This document shows positions 21,701 to 28,421 of a stretch of DNA of 64,000 bases, in pieces (the first letter of the stretch is position 1; each line of letters begins with the position of its first letter). The translations under genes and the position numbers were made by a program. The stretch comes from Dyadobacter soli (lineage in GTDB: Bacteria; Bacteroidota; Bacteroidia; Cytophagales; Spirosomataceae). The DNA is taken from contig NZ_FNAN01000009.1 in assembly GCF_900101885.1 (NCBI RefSeq), positions 310,001 to 374,000 on the forward strand, given 5' to 3'. Under the pieces are notes generated by a model. The model was given only the letters and a program-made list of their open reading frames with translations. It was not told where the DNA came from and did not search any database.

Positions 21701-22994
21701 TTTGGAAACAACTGCATTACCCGGCTACCTGAGAGCGCCTAAATACTTCGGGCTCGATAATGCCAATGCACCGGGGCTAGGCTTTGTATTGGGTCAGCAG
21801 GACCGTAACTTCCAGGTGAAAGCCGCGGAAAAGGGCTGGATCACCAAGAGCCAGCAGCAGAACATGCCGTTCCAGCAGACCATCGCGAAGAACTTCTCGG
21901 CCAATACCACATTGGAGCCATTCAAGGATTTCCGGTTGATCATCGAGGCGCGTCTGACGCGGCAGGATGCTTACCAGGAATTCTACCGACCTGATTCTTC
22001 CGGGAATTTCGTATCGCAAAGCCCGCTGCGGAATGGCCAGTTCAGTATGTCGTTCATGTCGTTCAGGACTGCTTTTGCTAAAATGCGGAGGGATAATTCT
22101 TCGCCGGTATTCGACAAGTTCCGCGCTTACCGGGCTATCCTGCGCGACCGCCTGAATGCGGAGAACAACAGCGGCGGCGAATACAACGAGACATCGCAGG
22201 ACGTACTCATTTCGGCATTCTTCGCGGCTTATACCGGCAAAGATCCTAAAACCGTCCGCACGAACCCGTTCCTGAAATTCCCGATGCCGAACTGGGATTT
22301 GAACTATTCCGGTCTTTCGTCGATCCCGGCATTCAAGCGGCTGTTCAGCTCATTTACATTGCGGCATAAGTATATGTCCAATTACAGCGTAGGTAACTTC
22401 ACGTCGTCGCTCGACTATGAAGCACTTTATGTGAACCTTGCCGTAACAGGTTACCCATTGTCGTCGCGCCTGAACGACCTCGGACAATACATTCCGGTAT
22501 TTGCGATGAGTACTATTACTCTTTCCGAGAAATTCCAGCCGCTTGTGGGCGTAGAGATGCGCACGCAAAGCCGCATAACCGCACGTGTGGAGTACAACCG
22601 CGACCGTACCATTGCATTGAACCTCTCGAACTCGCAGGTGGCCGAGCTCTTCAACCAGGACATTACGGTGAACATTGGTTTTACCAAAAACAATGTGCCG
22701 CTGCCGTTCAAGATCAATGGTGTGAAGAAGAAGCTGAAAAACGATATGACGATGCAGCTTGCGATGACGTTCCGAGATACCCGCTCGATCCAGCGGAAAT
22801 TCGACGGCGAGAATATCCCTATCGCCGGTAACATCAACTTCCAGCTGCGTCCGACGGTCAATTATATGGTCAACAACCGTTTGAGCGTACAATTCTATTT
22901 CGACCGCACATTCAACGATCCGCTGGTTTCCAACTCGTTCTACCGCGCCAGTACGGCCGGTGGTGTGCAGCTGAAATTCAATTTGGCTGAATAA
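15732..22994 (+). CDS. sprA: SprA, outer-membrane translocon of the type IX secretion system
   Basis: SprA forms the giant (about 36-strand) outer-membrane channel through which type IX secretion cargo, including gliding adhesins, exits. The 2420-residue product is the expected size. Visible hallmarks are the N-terminal signal-like hydrophobic segment, the conserved GDMLGFQTNFDTKANFNFEN phrase near residue 275, many alternating aromatic barrel strands, and the C-terminal VQLKFNLAE. The predicted start is TTG at 15732; no ATG precedes the signal segment in frame. An unusual Pro/Gly/Ala repeat lies at residues 112-143. It is flanked by ruvA and gcvH, both apparently separate units. Confidence 0.95.
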   Translation: MSSTIYSFLFKVLSISAGAVLLVNVSGGKGEPYAEQAQEWAILADTLKEDTTKKNIDRSGSQLIMRWKDYYSNRISEPRPRSPFYLREPNNIITNITLDSAGKVAVTEKIQTPGVSTPGVPAGPGAAAPGVPTPGAAAPGAAASMPSPALNYRLPERMDLATYDKIQEDRAFKSLLREYAGRQDGNSAMGARGLLPKLDLPPGLTKLLGDDFVNFKPTGFVSLDLGLMHQFLDNPAIPIRQRKNTQFIFNEQININFDAKLGDMLGFQTNFDTKANFNFENAIKLNYKNPEESFIRKIEAGNINWAINSQLIPGVQNLFGLKTDFQFGRLSATFVASQQKSSKERITLRGGAQSRDFELRADTYDENRNFFLSQYFRNIYESSLQNTPTITSGVTVTRLEVYVTNRTTTTESLRNIAGFADLGEPAPYRAGNPNLQPVRSTSPASNDANGLYKKLSDNSAFRQVDNTNTAISGFGLEKTIDYELLRGAKRLIVDRDYTFHPQLGYISLTNALRNDEVLAVSYEYTLNGRAFKVGELTEDYQARKDDEVIALKLLKSSTIRNNTKLPMWDLMMKNIYSLGTSQIDKQGFQLRVIYKDDQTGIDNPNLQESSIANIPLIRLSGLDRLNPVNDLQPDGNFDFVDGITMDSKTGRIIFPVLEPFGSNLSRKFGPGEDVYRNKYVFNELYRTTMIDAQQVSERNKFFIKGAYQSSGGAEVQLPFGVLETSVTVTSGGVPLSPGSDYIVEAQIGRVRILNSSVLASGREIVIEYERPDMFQNQIRTLVGTRLDYVVNRNLSVGLTAMKYKERTAGFLSRVSIGNEPVNNTMLGFDVNFRKDAPFLTKWLDALPLIQTKEMSSIQFKGEFAKLLPGVSKDVNNRSLVDDFEAARTVYDLARQPQKWRLAAVPTKFRDGFDGKNLNYGYKRAKISAYTVDNIFGGVQGLGGGYQPPTNFTDDDRKNYYERLYLPNQIFPNRAIAGLVTYPQQVLDIAYYPSERGMYNYNTDLNPDGRMKTPKNNFGALSRAITSDNDFDNANIESIEFWMLDPFINDPKYGVIRDGSANESPNTTGGKLVFNLGDISEDVIPDERYNFENGLPLVPKQVGVNVDSTAWGYATKSQYLINAFSNEDGARQKQDVGLDGLTNEEERAFFKNFIDRLPANLTAEARAKILADPSGDDFQFFLGADLDSEDRKVLERYKNYIGMENNSPESQGRSVDVTPASTNIPDGEDMNVDNTINDNESYYEYEIDLKPGQLAVGNGYIVDKTVNTADQQTWYLFRVPIKEFSGMVGSMNGFKSIRFMRMYLTDFQQPVVLRFAQLQMVGQQYRKYTYNLDAPGLQEVPEPYDAKFTVGTVSIEENSQANSDKYKYDIPPGWIRDQDNTQRPPLLLNEQSMSLCVTDLRDGDSRAVFKNVNLDLLFRKRLRMYVHMQNERDEDNMVGTFMRIGTDLTQNYYEIDLSALKATRPGNQPDTEIWPEVNEINIALADLIDAKAQRNRQLDKNLSVPFTVFSSDRRYKLTVVGNPDLSAVKVMMIGMRNPKSVDERAKSFCLWVDEMHVEGFDDTGGMAAIAQLNAKLADFATLTASGRIETFGFGTVQQRIGERTRNFTSEYGFSSNIAVDKLLPANWGFQIPLFVSYDRRNVKPHFDPLDPDTPLSTSLDNLLTDEQRDGYRRMVEENAVKRGFNFSNVRKVKTKPGAKNHFFDFENFSFSYAFSDDKRRNILTQEYNQRAYRAGISYMYASQPKAIEPFKQWKGTGRWAEFIKEFNVTLLPNMVSLRTDVDRRFLKTQLRNADLTTDGMQPLYEKYFWFNRYYDFGWNLTRNMTLTYAATANSIVDEPEGDINTGEKKDSLWSNFKKLGRIKNFDQKIDLTYRLPLDKIPVLDWMSADYKHSIGYNYQANALNLKDTTGLPFGDIIRNSRERGVTGKVDFVLLYNKLRYLKFANTPSAARKNFARSPGDIEDIDMRTTDIVKNLTRVLMTVRGINVSYSVLETTALPGYLRAPKYFGLDNANAPGLGFVLGQQDRNFQVKAAEKGWITKSQQQNMPFQQTIAKNFSANTTLEPFKDFRLIIEARLTRQDAYQEFYRPDSSGNFVSQSPLRNGQFSMSFMSFRTAFAKMRRDNSSPVFDKFRAYRAILRDRLNAENNSGGEYNETSQDVLISAFFAAYTGKDPKTVRTNPFLKFPMPNWDLNYSGLSSIPAFKRLFSSFTLRHKYMSNYSVGNFTSSLDYEALYVNLAVTGYPLSSRLNDLGQYIPVFAMSTITLSEKFQPLVGVEMRTQSRITARVEYNRDRTIALNLSNSQVAELFNQDITVNIGFTKNNVPLPFKINGVKKKLKNDMTMQLAMTFRDTRSIQRKFDGENIPIAGNINFQLRPTVNYMVNNRLSVQFYFDRTFNDPLVSNSFYRASTAGGVQLKFNLAE
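16064..16160 (+). repeat. Pro-Gly-Ala coding tandem repeat within sprA
   Basis: About eight degenerate copies of a 12-15 bp unit (CCCGGAGCAGCGGCT and CCCGGAGTACCGACT variants) encode PGVS, PGVP, PGAAA steps. The strongest identity is in the last three units. It lies between the signal region and the first conserved SprA segment and probably forms a flexible linker. Confidence 0.8.
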
Positions 22995-23002
22995 TATTTT
23001 GA

Positions 23003-23034
23003 TTTGGAAAATACAGCTTACATCGTGTAATTTG
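23003..23034 (+). promoter_or_regulatory. Possible promoter of gcvH
   Basis: TTTG at 23003-23006 and TAATTTG at 23028-23034 lie 21 nt apart, close to the Bacteroidota pattern, though the -7 element is one T short of consensus. The gcvH ATG is 38 bp downstream. Confidence 0.35.
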
Positions 23035-23071
23035 CGCTCCAAAGATGTTCACCTACTTACCTGATTTTATC

Positions 23072-23452
23072 ATGAATTTTCCATCAGAACTCAAATACAC
23101 AGAAGATCACGAATGGATTCGTATTGAAGGAGATACGGCAATTATCGGAATCACCGAATATGCCCAGAATGAATTAGGTGACATTGTGTATGTGGACATT
23201 AACACAGTTGGCGAAGAACTTGGCAAAGGTGATATTTTTGGTTCGGTAGAAGCGGTAAAAACGGTTTCAGACCTTTTTATTCCCGTTGCAGGAACAGTAC
23301 TGGAAGTAAATCCTGAACTCGACGGCGAGCCCGAACTTGTGAACACCGATCCTTATGGCGATGGATGGATGGTGAAAATTAAACTGACTAACCCCGGCGA
23401 CGAAGACGGATTGATGTCGGCCGAAGACTACCAGAAATTTATAGGTGCCTGA
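23072..23452 (+). CDS. gcvH: Glycine cleavage system H protein
   Basis: Lipoyl-carrier protein that shuttles the methylamine arm of glycine between GcvP and GcvT. The 126-residue protein has the lipoylated Lys63 in the [11 protein letters not shown] motif, and its length is standard. The ATG at 23072 ([15 protein letters not shown]) matches family N-termini; an in-frame ATG at 23045 would add nine unsupported residues. It is followed directly by a terminator, so it appears to end its own unit. GcvP and GcvT are not in this window. Confidence 0.95.
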   Translation: MNFPSELKYTEDHEWIRIEGDTAIIGITEYAQNELGDIVYVDINTVGEELGKGDIFGSVEAVKTVSDLFIPVAGTVLEVNPELDGEPELVNTDPYGDGWMVKIKLTNPGDEDGLMSAEDYQKFIGA

Positions 23453-23463
23453 TATTAGGTTTG

Positions 23464-23488
23464 AAGCTCCATTTGGAGCTTTTTTTTT
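23464..23488 (+). terminator. Rho-independent terminator after gcvH
   Basis: Stem AAGCTCC/GGAGCTT with loop ATTT, followed by eight T; it starts 12 bp after the gcvH stop. Confidence 0.85.
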
Positions 23489-23534
23489 GAAACCGGTACA
23501 ATGCTTCATTCCCGGTGTTTAGTTTAAAACGAAT

Positions 23535-24818
23535 ATGAAATTGTTAGTTAGCTCGGTTCGGGTAATTGATAAAAAATCGCCCTTCGATGGTCAGGTGAAA
23601 GATATTCTGATCGAGGATGGGAAGATTAAACAAATTGGCGACAGCCTCGACGCAGGCAATGCGCAGGTGATCGACGGCACAGGCCTGCACGTATCCGCAG
23701 GCTGGGTGGATATGCGCGTGCAGGGACGCGACCCCGGTTTCGAACATAAGGAAGATTTGCATTCGGTGCGCGTAGCGGCGGCGCATGGCGGCTTCACGGA
23801 GATCGTGCTCCTGCCGAATACCCAGCCCGTTGTCGATACCAAGGATACTTTGAACTACATCCGGCATAGCAGCTTCGGCGGGCTGGTGACTTTGCATCCG
23901 GCTGCGGCGGTAACGAAAAAGGCCGACGGCGTGGATTTTACCGAAATGATGGATTTGCACCAGGCAGGCGCTATCGCATTTACAGACGGTGAAAACCCGG
24001 TGCAGAATGCGGACCTGCTTTTGAAAACCATTCTCTATCTGCGACCGCTGAATGCATTGCTCATCAACCGCCCCGAAGACCGCGAACTTACGCTTTACGG
24101 GCAAATGCACGAAGGCGTAACGAGCACGCTCGTGGGTATGAAGGGAATGCCCGCATTGGCCGAAGAGATGATGCTCATCCGCGACCTGAAACTGCTGGAA
24201 TACGCATTGGAAAAAAATACTTACGACACTTCCGCACCGGTACTGCACGTTTCGCTGCTGTCGACCGTGCGCGGCGTGGAACTCATCCGCGAAGCGAAAG
24301 CGAAAGGCCTGCCGGTTTCGGCGGATATTGCCGCGCACCAACTCGCATTTGAGGACAAAGACCTGATCGGCTTTGATACCAACCTGAAAGTAAACCCGCC
24401 GTTCCGTTCTCCGGAAGACAATGCGGCGCTACGCCAGGGCCTTGCCGATGGTACTATCGATGCCATCGTTTCAGACCATAACCCGCACGACGAGGAAAGT
24501 AAAAACCTCGAATTCGATCATGCGGATTTTGGAATAACCGGTCTGGAAACCGCATTTGCATTAGCTGTAATGCATAGCGGCCTGGTGGTGGAAGATATCG
24601 TGGAAAAACTGACCACACAGCCCCGGCGCGTTTTGCGGCTGCCGGAGATAAGCATTGCGGAAGGTGCCGCCGCCAACCTCACATTCTTCGACCCGAATGC
24701 GGAATGGGTATTTGGCAGAAGTTATTCCAAATCAAAAAATACGCCGTTCCTGGGACAGACGCTGAGGGGCAAGGTAAGAGGGGTGATCAATAATGGTAAA
24801 CAGGAGTGGTTCCAATGA
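23535..24818 (+). CDS. Dihydroorotase-like amidohydrolase lacking the metal-binding His pair
   Basis: The 427-residue protein aligns end to end with class I dihydroorotase (amidohydrolase fold, GWVDMRVQGRDPG, VTKKADGVDF, SDHNPHDEE, GITGLETAFAL). The diagnostic D-x-H-x-H metal motif is D59-M-R-V-Q, so both histidines are replaced, and the usual AHCED and PHHL motifs read NRPED and AHQL. From family knowledge these residues hold the zinc pair, so catalysis of carbamoyl-aspartate/dihydroorotate exchange is doubtful; a structural or regulatory partner role in pyrimidine synthesis is an inference. It heads a group with two DUF4199 genes and gldF, overlapping the next gene by ATGA at 24815. Confidence 0.85.
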   Translation: MKLLVSSVRVIDKKSPFDGQVKDILIEDGKIKQIGDSLDAGNAQVIDGTGLHVSAGWVDMRVQGRDPGFEHKEDLHSVRVAAAHGGFTEIVLLPNTQPVVDTKDTLNYIRHSSFGGLVTLHPAAAVTKKADGVDFTEMMDLHQAGAIAFTDGENPVQNADLLLKTILYLRPLNALLINRPEDRELTLYGQMHEGVTSTLVGMKGMPALAEEMMLIRDLKLLEYALEKNTYDTSAPVLHVSLLSTVRGVELIREAKAKGLPVSADIAAHQLAFEDKDLIGFDTNLKVNPPFRSPEDNAALRQGLADGTIDAIVSDHNPHDEESKNLEFDHADFGITGLETAFALAVMHSGLVVEDIVEKLTTQPRRVLRLPEISIAEGAAANLTFFDPNAEWVFGRSYSKSKNTPFLGQTLRGKVRGVINNGKQEWFQ

Positions 24819-25378
24819 ATTCGATTGTAGCATATTTTAATAAACCTATTTTAAAACTGTCGCTGCTGTTCGGGCTGGCGCTGGGCATACTGGTGTTCGC
24901 GTTCTTCCTCGGGCTTCACGCGCTGGGGGTCGTGCCGCTGGGGAACAACAGGGTGATGGACATCGGAATCCACATCATTCTTATCGCCGGCGCTTGCTGG
25001 TATTATCGGAAGAAGGTAGGAAATGGCTTTTTGCATTTATGGGAGGCATTAACCATCGGTTACGTTGTGAATACCGTTGGTGCATTGATCGCCGGCTGGC
25101 TGATCTATTTTTTTGTAACTTACATCGATCCTTCCGTCTTTACAGCCTACATTGCACAGATGAAGGACCTGATGATACAGGGGAAAGCCGAGCTCGTCAA
25201 AAATATAGGGGAAGCTGAGTTCCAGAAAATGTATACTGGTGTGGGAGAGATGAAGACCTCGGAAATCATCACGGATGAAGTAGGGAAAAAAACAGTCATG
25301 GCGATCATCCCGATCCTGGTGATTTCATTGATTTTGAGAAAACAGGATTATAGTATTCTTCATAACAACAAATCTTAA
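24815..25378 (+). CDS. DUF4199 membrane protein (first of two)
   Basis: The 187-residue protein has three or four membrane segments (about 13-35, 42-60, 75-100, 160-185) and a soluble stretch at about 105-155, the layout of the DUF4199 family found in Bacteroidota. The ATG at 24815 overlaps the upstream stop in an ATGA junction, suggesting translational coupling; an ATG at 24806 is also in frame. Function is unknown. It is paralogous in layout to the next gene, 4 bp downstream. Confidence 0.75.
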   Translation: MNSIVAYFNKPILKLSLLFGLALGILVFAFFLGLHALGVVPLGNNRVMDIGIHIILIAGACWYYRKKVGNGFLHLWEALTIGYVVNTVGALIAGWLIYFFVTYIDPSVFTAYIAQMKDLMIQGKAELVKNIGEAEFQKMYTGVGEMKTSEIITDEVGKKTVMAIIPILVISLILRKQDYSILHNNKS

Positions 25379-25382
25379 ACCC

Positions 25383-25898
25383 ATGGAAGAAAAAACCTCT
25401 ACCGCCCGTGTTGCCCTGAAATATGGCCTTCTGGTTGCTGTCGTAACGATGGTATATTCTACGATCCTGAACGTTGCGGGGCTGGGAGCGAACAAACTCC
25501 TGGCGTCGCTGACGTACCTTTTCATGATCGTTGCGATCGTTTTGGCCATGAAGGATTTTCGCGAGAGGAACGGAGGTTTTATCAGCTATGGAGAAGGGCT
25601 CGGGCTCGGTTCGCTTACATCGGCGGTGCTGGGTTTGCTGAGTTCTGCATTTACGATTTTCTACATCCAGTTTATCGACGCCAATATGCTCACCCAAAGC
25701 CTCGACCAGATGCGCGAAGAACTGGAAGCAAAGGGAATGGACGATGCGCAGATAGAACAGGCGATCGAAATGTCCCAGAAATTCATGTCACCCGGCATTA
25801 TGTTCGTCACGGTGATTTTCGGGTACCTGATCATGGGATTCATATTCTCGCTGATCATCGCGGCCATTATGCGTAAAGAAAAACCGGTTTTCGAATAA
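25383..25898 (+). CDS. DUF4199 membrane protein (second of two)
   Basis: The 171-residue protein has four hydrophobic segments (about 11-30, 36-55, 73-97, 137-162) with a helical soluble segment rich in acidic and Met/Gln residues between the third and fourth (LDQMREELEAKGMDDAQIEQ). It has the same arrangement as its upstream neighbour, so a tandem duplication is likely. Function is unknown. It is followed 31 bp later by gldF. Confidence 0.75.
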   Translation: MEEKTSTARVALKYGLLVAVVTMVYSTILNVAGLGANKLLASLTYLFMIVAIVLAMKDFRERNGGFISYGEGLGLGSLTSAVLGLLSSAFTIFYIQFIDANMLTQSLDQMREELEAKGMDDAQIEQAIEMSQKFMSPGIMFVTVIFGYLIMGFIFSLIIAAIMRKEKPVFE

Positions 25899-25929
25899 GC
25901 ATTCCTGAAAAGCATTTAATCCCCGAATA

Positions 25930-26658
25930 GTGTTAGCAATCTTCCGAAAAGAGGTAGCCAGTTTTTTCAACTCATTGATCGCCTACATCGTCATGGCGGT
26001 CTTTCTGACGGCTATCGGCCTGATCGTCTGGGTTTTCCCCGATTCCAATATCCTGGACTACGGCTACGCCGACCTCGGCTCGTTTTTCGGTCTCGCACCT
26101 TATGTGCTGATATTCCTCATCCCGGCCATTACCATGCGTTCGCTGGCCGAAGAATCGCGCAACGGCACGCTGGAATTGCTCCTTACCAAGCCTATCCGCA
26201 ACATCGATCTGGTACTCGGGAAGTTTCTGGCCAACTGGGTACTCGTGGTGCTTACATTGCTGCCGACGCTCATTTATTATTACAGCGTATACCAATTGGG
26301 AAACCCGGTAGGCGACGTCGATTCCGCCGCCGTGGCCGGCTCGTATCTCGGGCTGCTGCTGCTTAGCGGCGTGCTGGTGGCGATGGGCGTGTGGGCTTCT
26401 TCTTTGAATGATAACCAGATCGTCGCATTCATCCTCGGCGTATTCCTGGCATTCATCTGGTATGTTGGTTTTGGGGCTGTTTCGGGCATGTTTGGCGATG
26501 GATTCGCGGCTAACCTGCTATCCGGTATAGCCCTGGACGTTCAATACCAGGCATTGGGTAAGGGACTTGTGGACTCCCGCAATGTAATTTATCTGCTCAG
26601 CCTGATCATTTTCTTTATCTTCCTGACGCTCTGGCGCGTAGAAGGCCTTCGGAAATGA
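25930..26658 (+). CDS. gldF: Gliding-motility ABC transporter permease GldF
   Basis: The 242-residue ABC-2-type permease has six membrane segments and GldF-like phrases (MLAIFRKEVASFFNSLIAYI at the start, RSLAEESRNGTLELLLTKPI near 70). GldF works with GldA (ATPase) and GldG in a complex needed for gliding in some Bacteroidota. The start codon is GTG at 25930. GldG, usually directly downstream, is not found here: the next gene is an ECF sigma factor. Confidence 0.88.
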   Translation: MLAIFRKEVASFFNSLIAYIVMAVFLTAIGLIVWVFPDSNILDYGYADLGSFFGLAPYVLIFLIPAITMRSLAEESRNGTLELLLTKPIRNIDLVLGKFLANWVLVVLTLLPTLIYYYSVYQLGNPVGDVDSAAVAGSYLGLLLLSGVLVAMGVWASSLNDNQIVAFILGVFLAFIWYVGFGAVSGMFGDGFAANLLSGIALDVQYQALGKGLVDSRNVIYLLSLIIFFIFLTLWRVEGLRK

Positions 26659-26860
26659 GCCTGGTATTCGCATAAGTACTGCCTGGTCGATCCAATGTTG
26701 TGTGCTGTTCGTATATGATTAAAAGCACACTAAGATGGCTAACTCATACACACGACCCGGAATGCAAGCATTCCCCCCCTCTCTGGTGATTTCTTTCCTG
26801 TATGGTAACGAGGCAATTATTTGGTACGGCCCGGCCAGGCGTGTAGGAAAATTTACTAGA

Positions 26861-27445
26861 TTGCCAGTAAGTAATTTACAATTAAATGTTAAGCAACTCT
26901 TGGCGACCAGCAAGGTAAAATACTCGGAAGAGGAATTGGTGTCAGCTCTGAAAAGAAACGAGCGAAACGCCTTTGAATTCCTGTACGACCATTACTCAGG
27001 AGCTTTGTTTAATATCATTTCAAAGACGTTGAAGGACGAGGAGAAAGCCGCGGATGTATTGCAGGAATGCTTTCTGAAAATCTGGAAGAATATCGCTTCC
27101 TATGACCCTGAGAAAGGACGATTGTTTACATGGATTATGAATATCGCGCGCAATGGTGCGATAGACGCAGTCAGAGCGGAGGGCCGGAAGCCGGCAATGG
27201 ATGATATTGAAAACACGGTGGTCCTTAATGAGAAGGATACGTACGAAGATTCACAAACAGTCAGTTCGGACATGAAGGCGATCATCGACATGCTCCGGCC
27301 CGAACGGAAGGTACTCATTGATATGGCCTATTTCCAGGGCTACACGCATGAGGAAATTTCGGAAGAGCTGAGCATACCGTTAGGCACCGTGAAATCGCGG
27401 ATCCGGACCGCATTACAAGAGTTAAAACAATACTTTGCAGTATGA
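26861..27445 (+). CDS. ECF-type RNA polymerase sigma factor
   Basis: Extracytoplasmic-function sigma factor with region 2 (YDHYSGALFNIISKTLKDEEKAADVLQECFLKIWKNI, split over residues about 32-70 of this form) and region 4 (MAYFQGYTHEEISEELSIPLGTVKSRIRTAL). The frame is open back to an ATG at 26735, but that adds about 42 residues with no resemblance to the family. A TTG at 26861 gives a normal 194-residue protein; a TTG at 26900 is a further option. The stop overlaps the next gene's ATG (27442), so sigma and anti-sigma are translationally coupled. Confidence 0.85.
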   Translation: MPVSNLQLNVKQLLATSKVKYSEEELVSALKRNERNAFEFLYDHYSGALFNIISKTLKDEEKAADVLQECFLKIWKNIASYDPEKGRLFTWIMNIARNGAIDAVRAEGRKPAMDDIENTVVLNEKDTYEDSQTVSSDMKAIIDMLRPERKVLIDMAYFQGYTHEEISEELSIPLGTVKSRIRTALQELKQYFAV

Positions 27446-28329
27446 ATATCCAAGCCTATATAGAGTCCGGTATATTGGAGGAATATGTATTGGGCACTGT
27501 TACTCCCCAGGAGAAGCAGGAGGTGGAGTGTATGTCGCATATTTACCCTGAAATCAAGGAAGAGTTGTTGCGTACCGAAAGTGCATTGGAAGAATATGCG
27601 CTGAAACACCAGGCAACGCCCCCGCCTTCATTGAAAGAGTCGATTTTTGCGCAAATGAATTTCGAAGCCCCGGCGGAAGAAGAAACCAAAGCGGAGGAAA
27701 TCACCGAAGAAAAGAGCATCTCATCACCTGATGTGACTGCGACCGCACAACCGGAAGCACGTGTGATCGATAATGCATTCGAGCGCGTGGAAACGCAGGT
27801 GGTAACGCCCGCGTGGGCGAAGCTGGCCGCTGCGGCTGCCGTATTGCTGGCGCTTTTTGCAGGATGGTCGGCCATGCAGATGACCGATATGAAGCATGTC
27901 AATAACGACGCCGTAGCCAAAGTGGAAAGTATGCAGGCTGATATGGCGGCAATGAAAACCCAGGCCGAGTATAACCAGGCACTGGCAGCATTGTTCCGCA
28001 GCCCTACTTACAAGCACGTACATTTGGCCGGATTACCCAAATCGCCCGAAAGCGCCGTTTCCGCATTCTGGAACACGCAAACGAACGAGGTGCTGCTCGA
28101 TGTGCAGAACCTGCCGGCAGCGCCCCAGGGCAAGCAATACCAGCTTTGGAGCATTGTGGATGGCAAGCCCGTCGATATCGGTATGATCGATAATGCATTT
28201 ACGGGTAAGGTTTTGAAAATGAAGAACACCAAAGCCGGTTCCGTCGCATTTGCCATTACTTTGGAAAAAGAAGGCGGCAACCCGACCCCGACCATGGACG
28301 AAATGTACGTAATGGGGAAAGTGGTATAG
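27442..28329 (+). CDS. RskA-type anti-sigma factor
   Basis: The 295-residue membrane protein is predicted to hold the upstream ECF sigma factor inactive. It has a cytoplasmic N-terminal anti-sigma region (about 1-75, EEYVLGTVTPQEKQEVECM), an acidic linker, a membrane segment (about 130-146, LAAAAAVLLALFAGW), a short coiled stretch and a C-terminal periplasmic anti-sigma-K (RskA) domain with QYQLWSIVDGKPVDIGMID. Release would follow regulated proteolysis in known homologues; the signal here is unknown. It overlaps the sigma gene by ATGA and ends at a terminator. Confidence 0.88.
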   Translation: MNIQAYIESGILEEYVLGTVTPQEKQEVECMSHIYPEIKEELLRTESALEEYALKHQATPPPSLKESIFAQMNFEAPAEEETKAEEITEEKSISSPDVTATAQPEARVIDNAFERVETQVVTPAWAKLAAAAAVLLALFAGWSAMQMTDMKHVNNDAVAKVESMQADMAAMKTQAEYNQALAALFRSPTYKHVHLAGLPKSPESAVSAFWNTQTNEVLLDVQNLPAAPQGKQYQLWSIVDGKPVDIGMIDNAFTGKVLKMKNTKAGSVAFAITLEKEGGNPTPTMDEMYVMGKVV

Positions 28330-28354
28330 TAAATTGATTTGTATAATAATACGC

Positions 28355-28396
28355 GCTCATTGCGGGGAACACCTTGCAATGAGCTTTCTTTTTTTG
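28355..28396 (+). terminator. Rho-independent terminator after the anti-sigma gene
   Basis: Arms GCTCATTGC (28355-28363) and GCAATGAGC (28376-28384) form a 9-bp stem, followed by a T-rich tail. Confidence 0.8.
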
Positions 28397-28421
28397 ATTC
28401 CTGAACAACACCTTAACCTTT

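Noticed and set aside
22350..23042. 230-residue minus-strand ORF
   Set aside because: It covers the 3' end of sprA in the opposite direction with no recognisable motif; sprA coding is certain here.
26735..26860. N-terminal extension of the ECF sigma factor to the first ATG
   Set aside because: The 42 extra residues do not resemble sigma factors and the segment probably contains the promoter; a TTG start is more likely.
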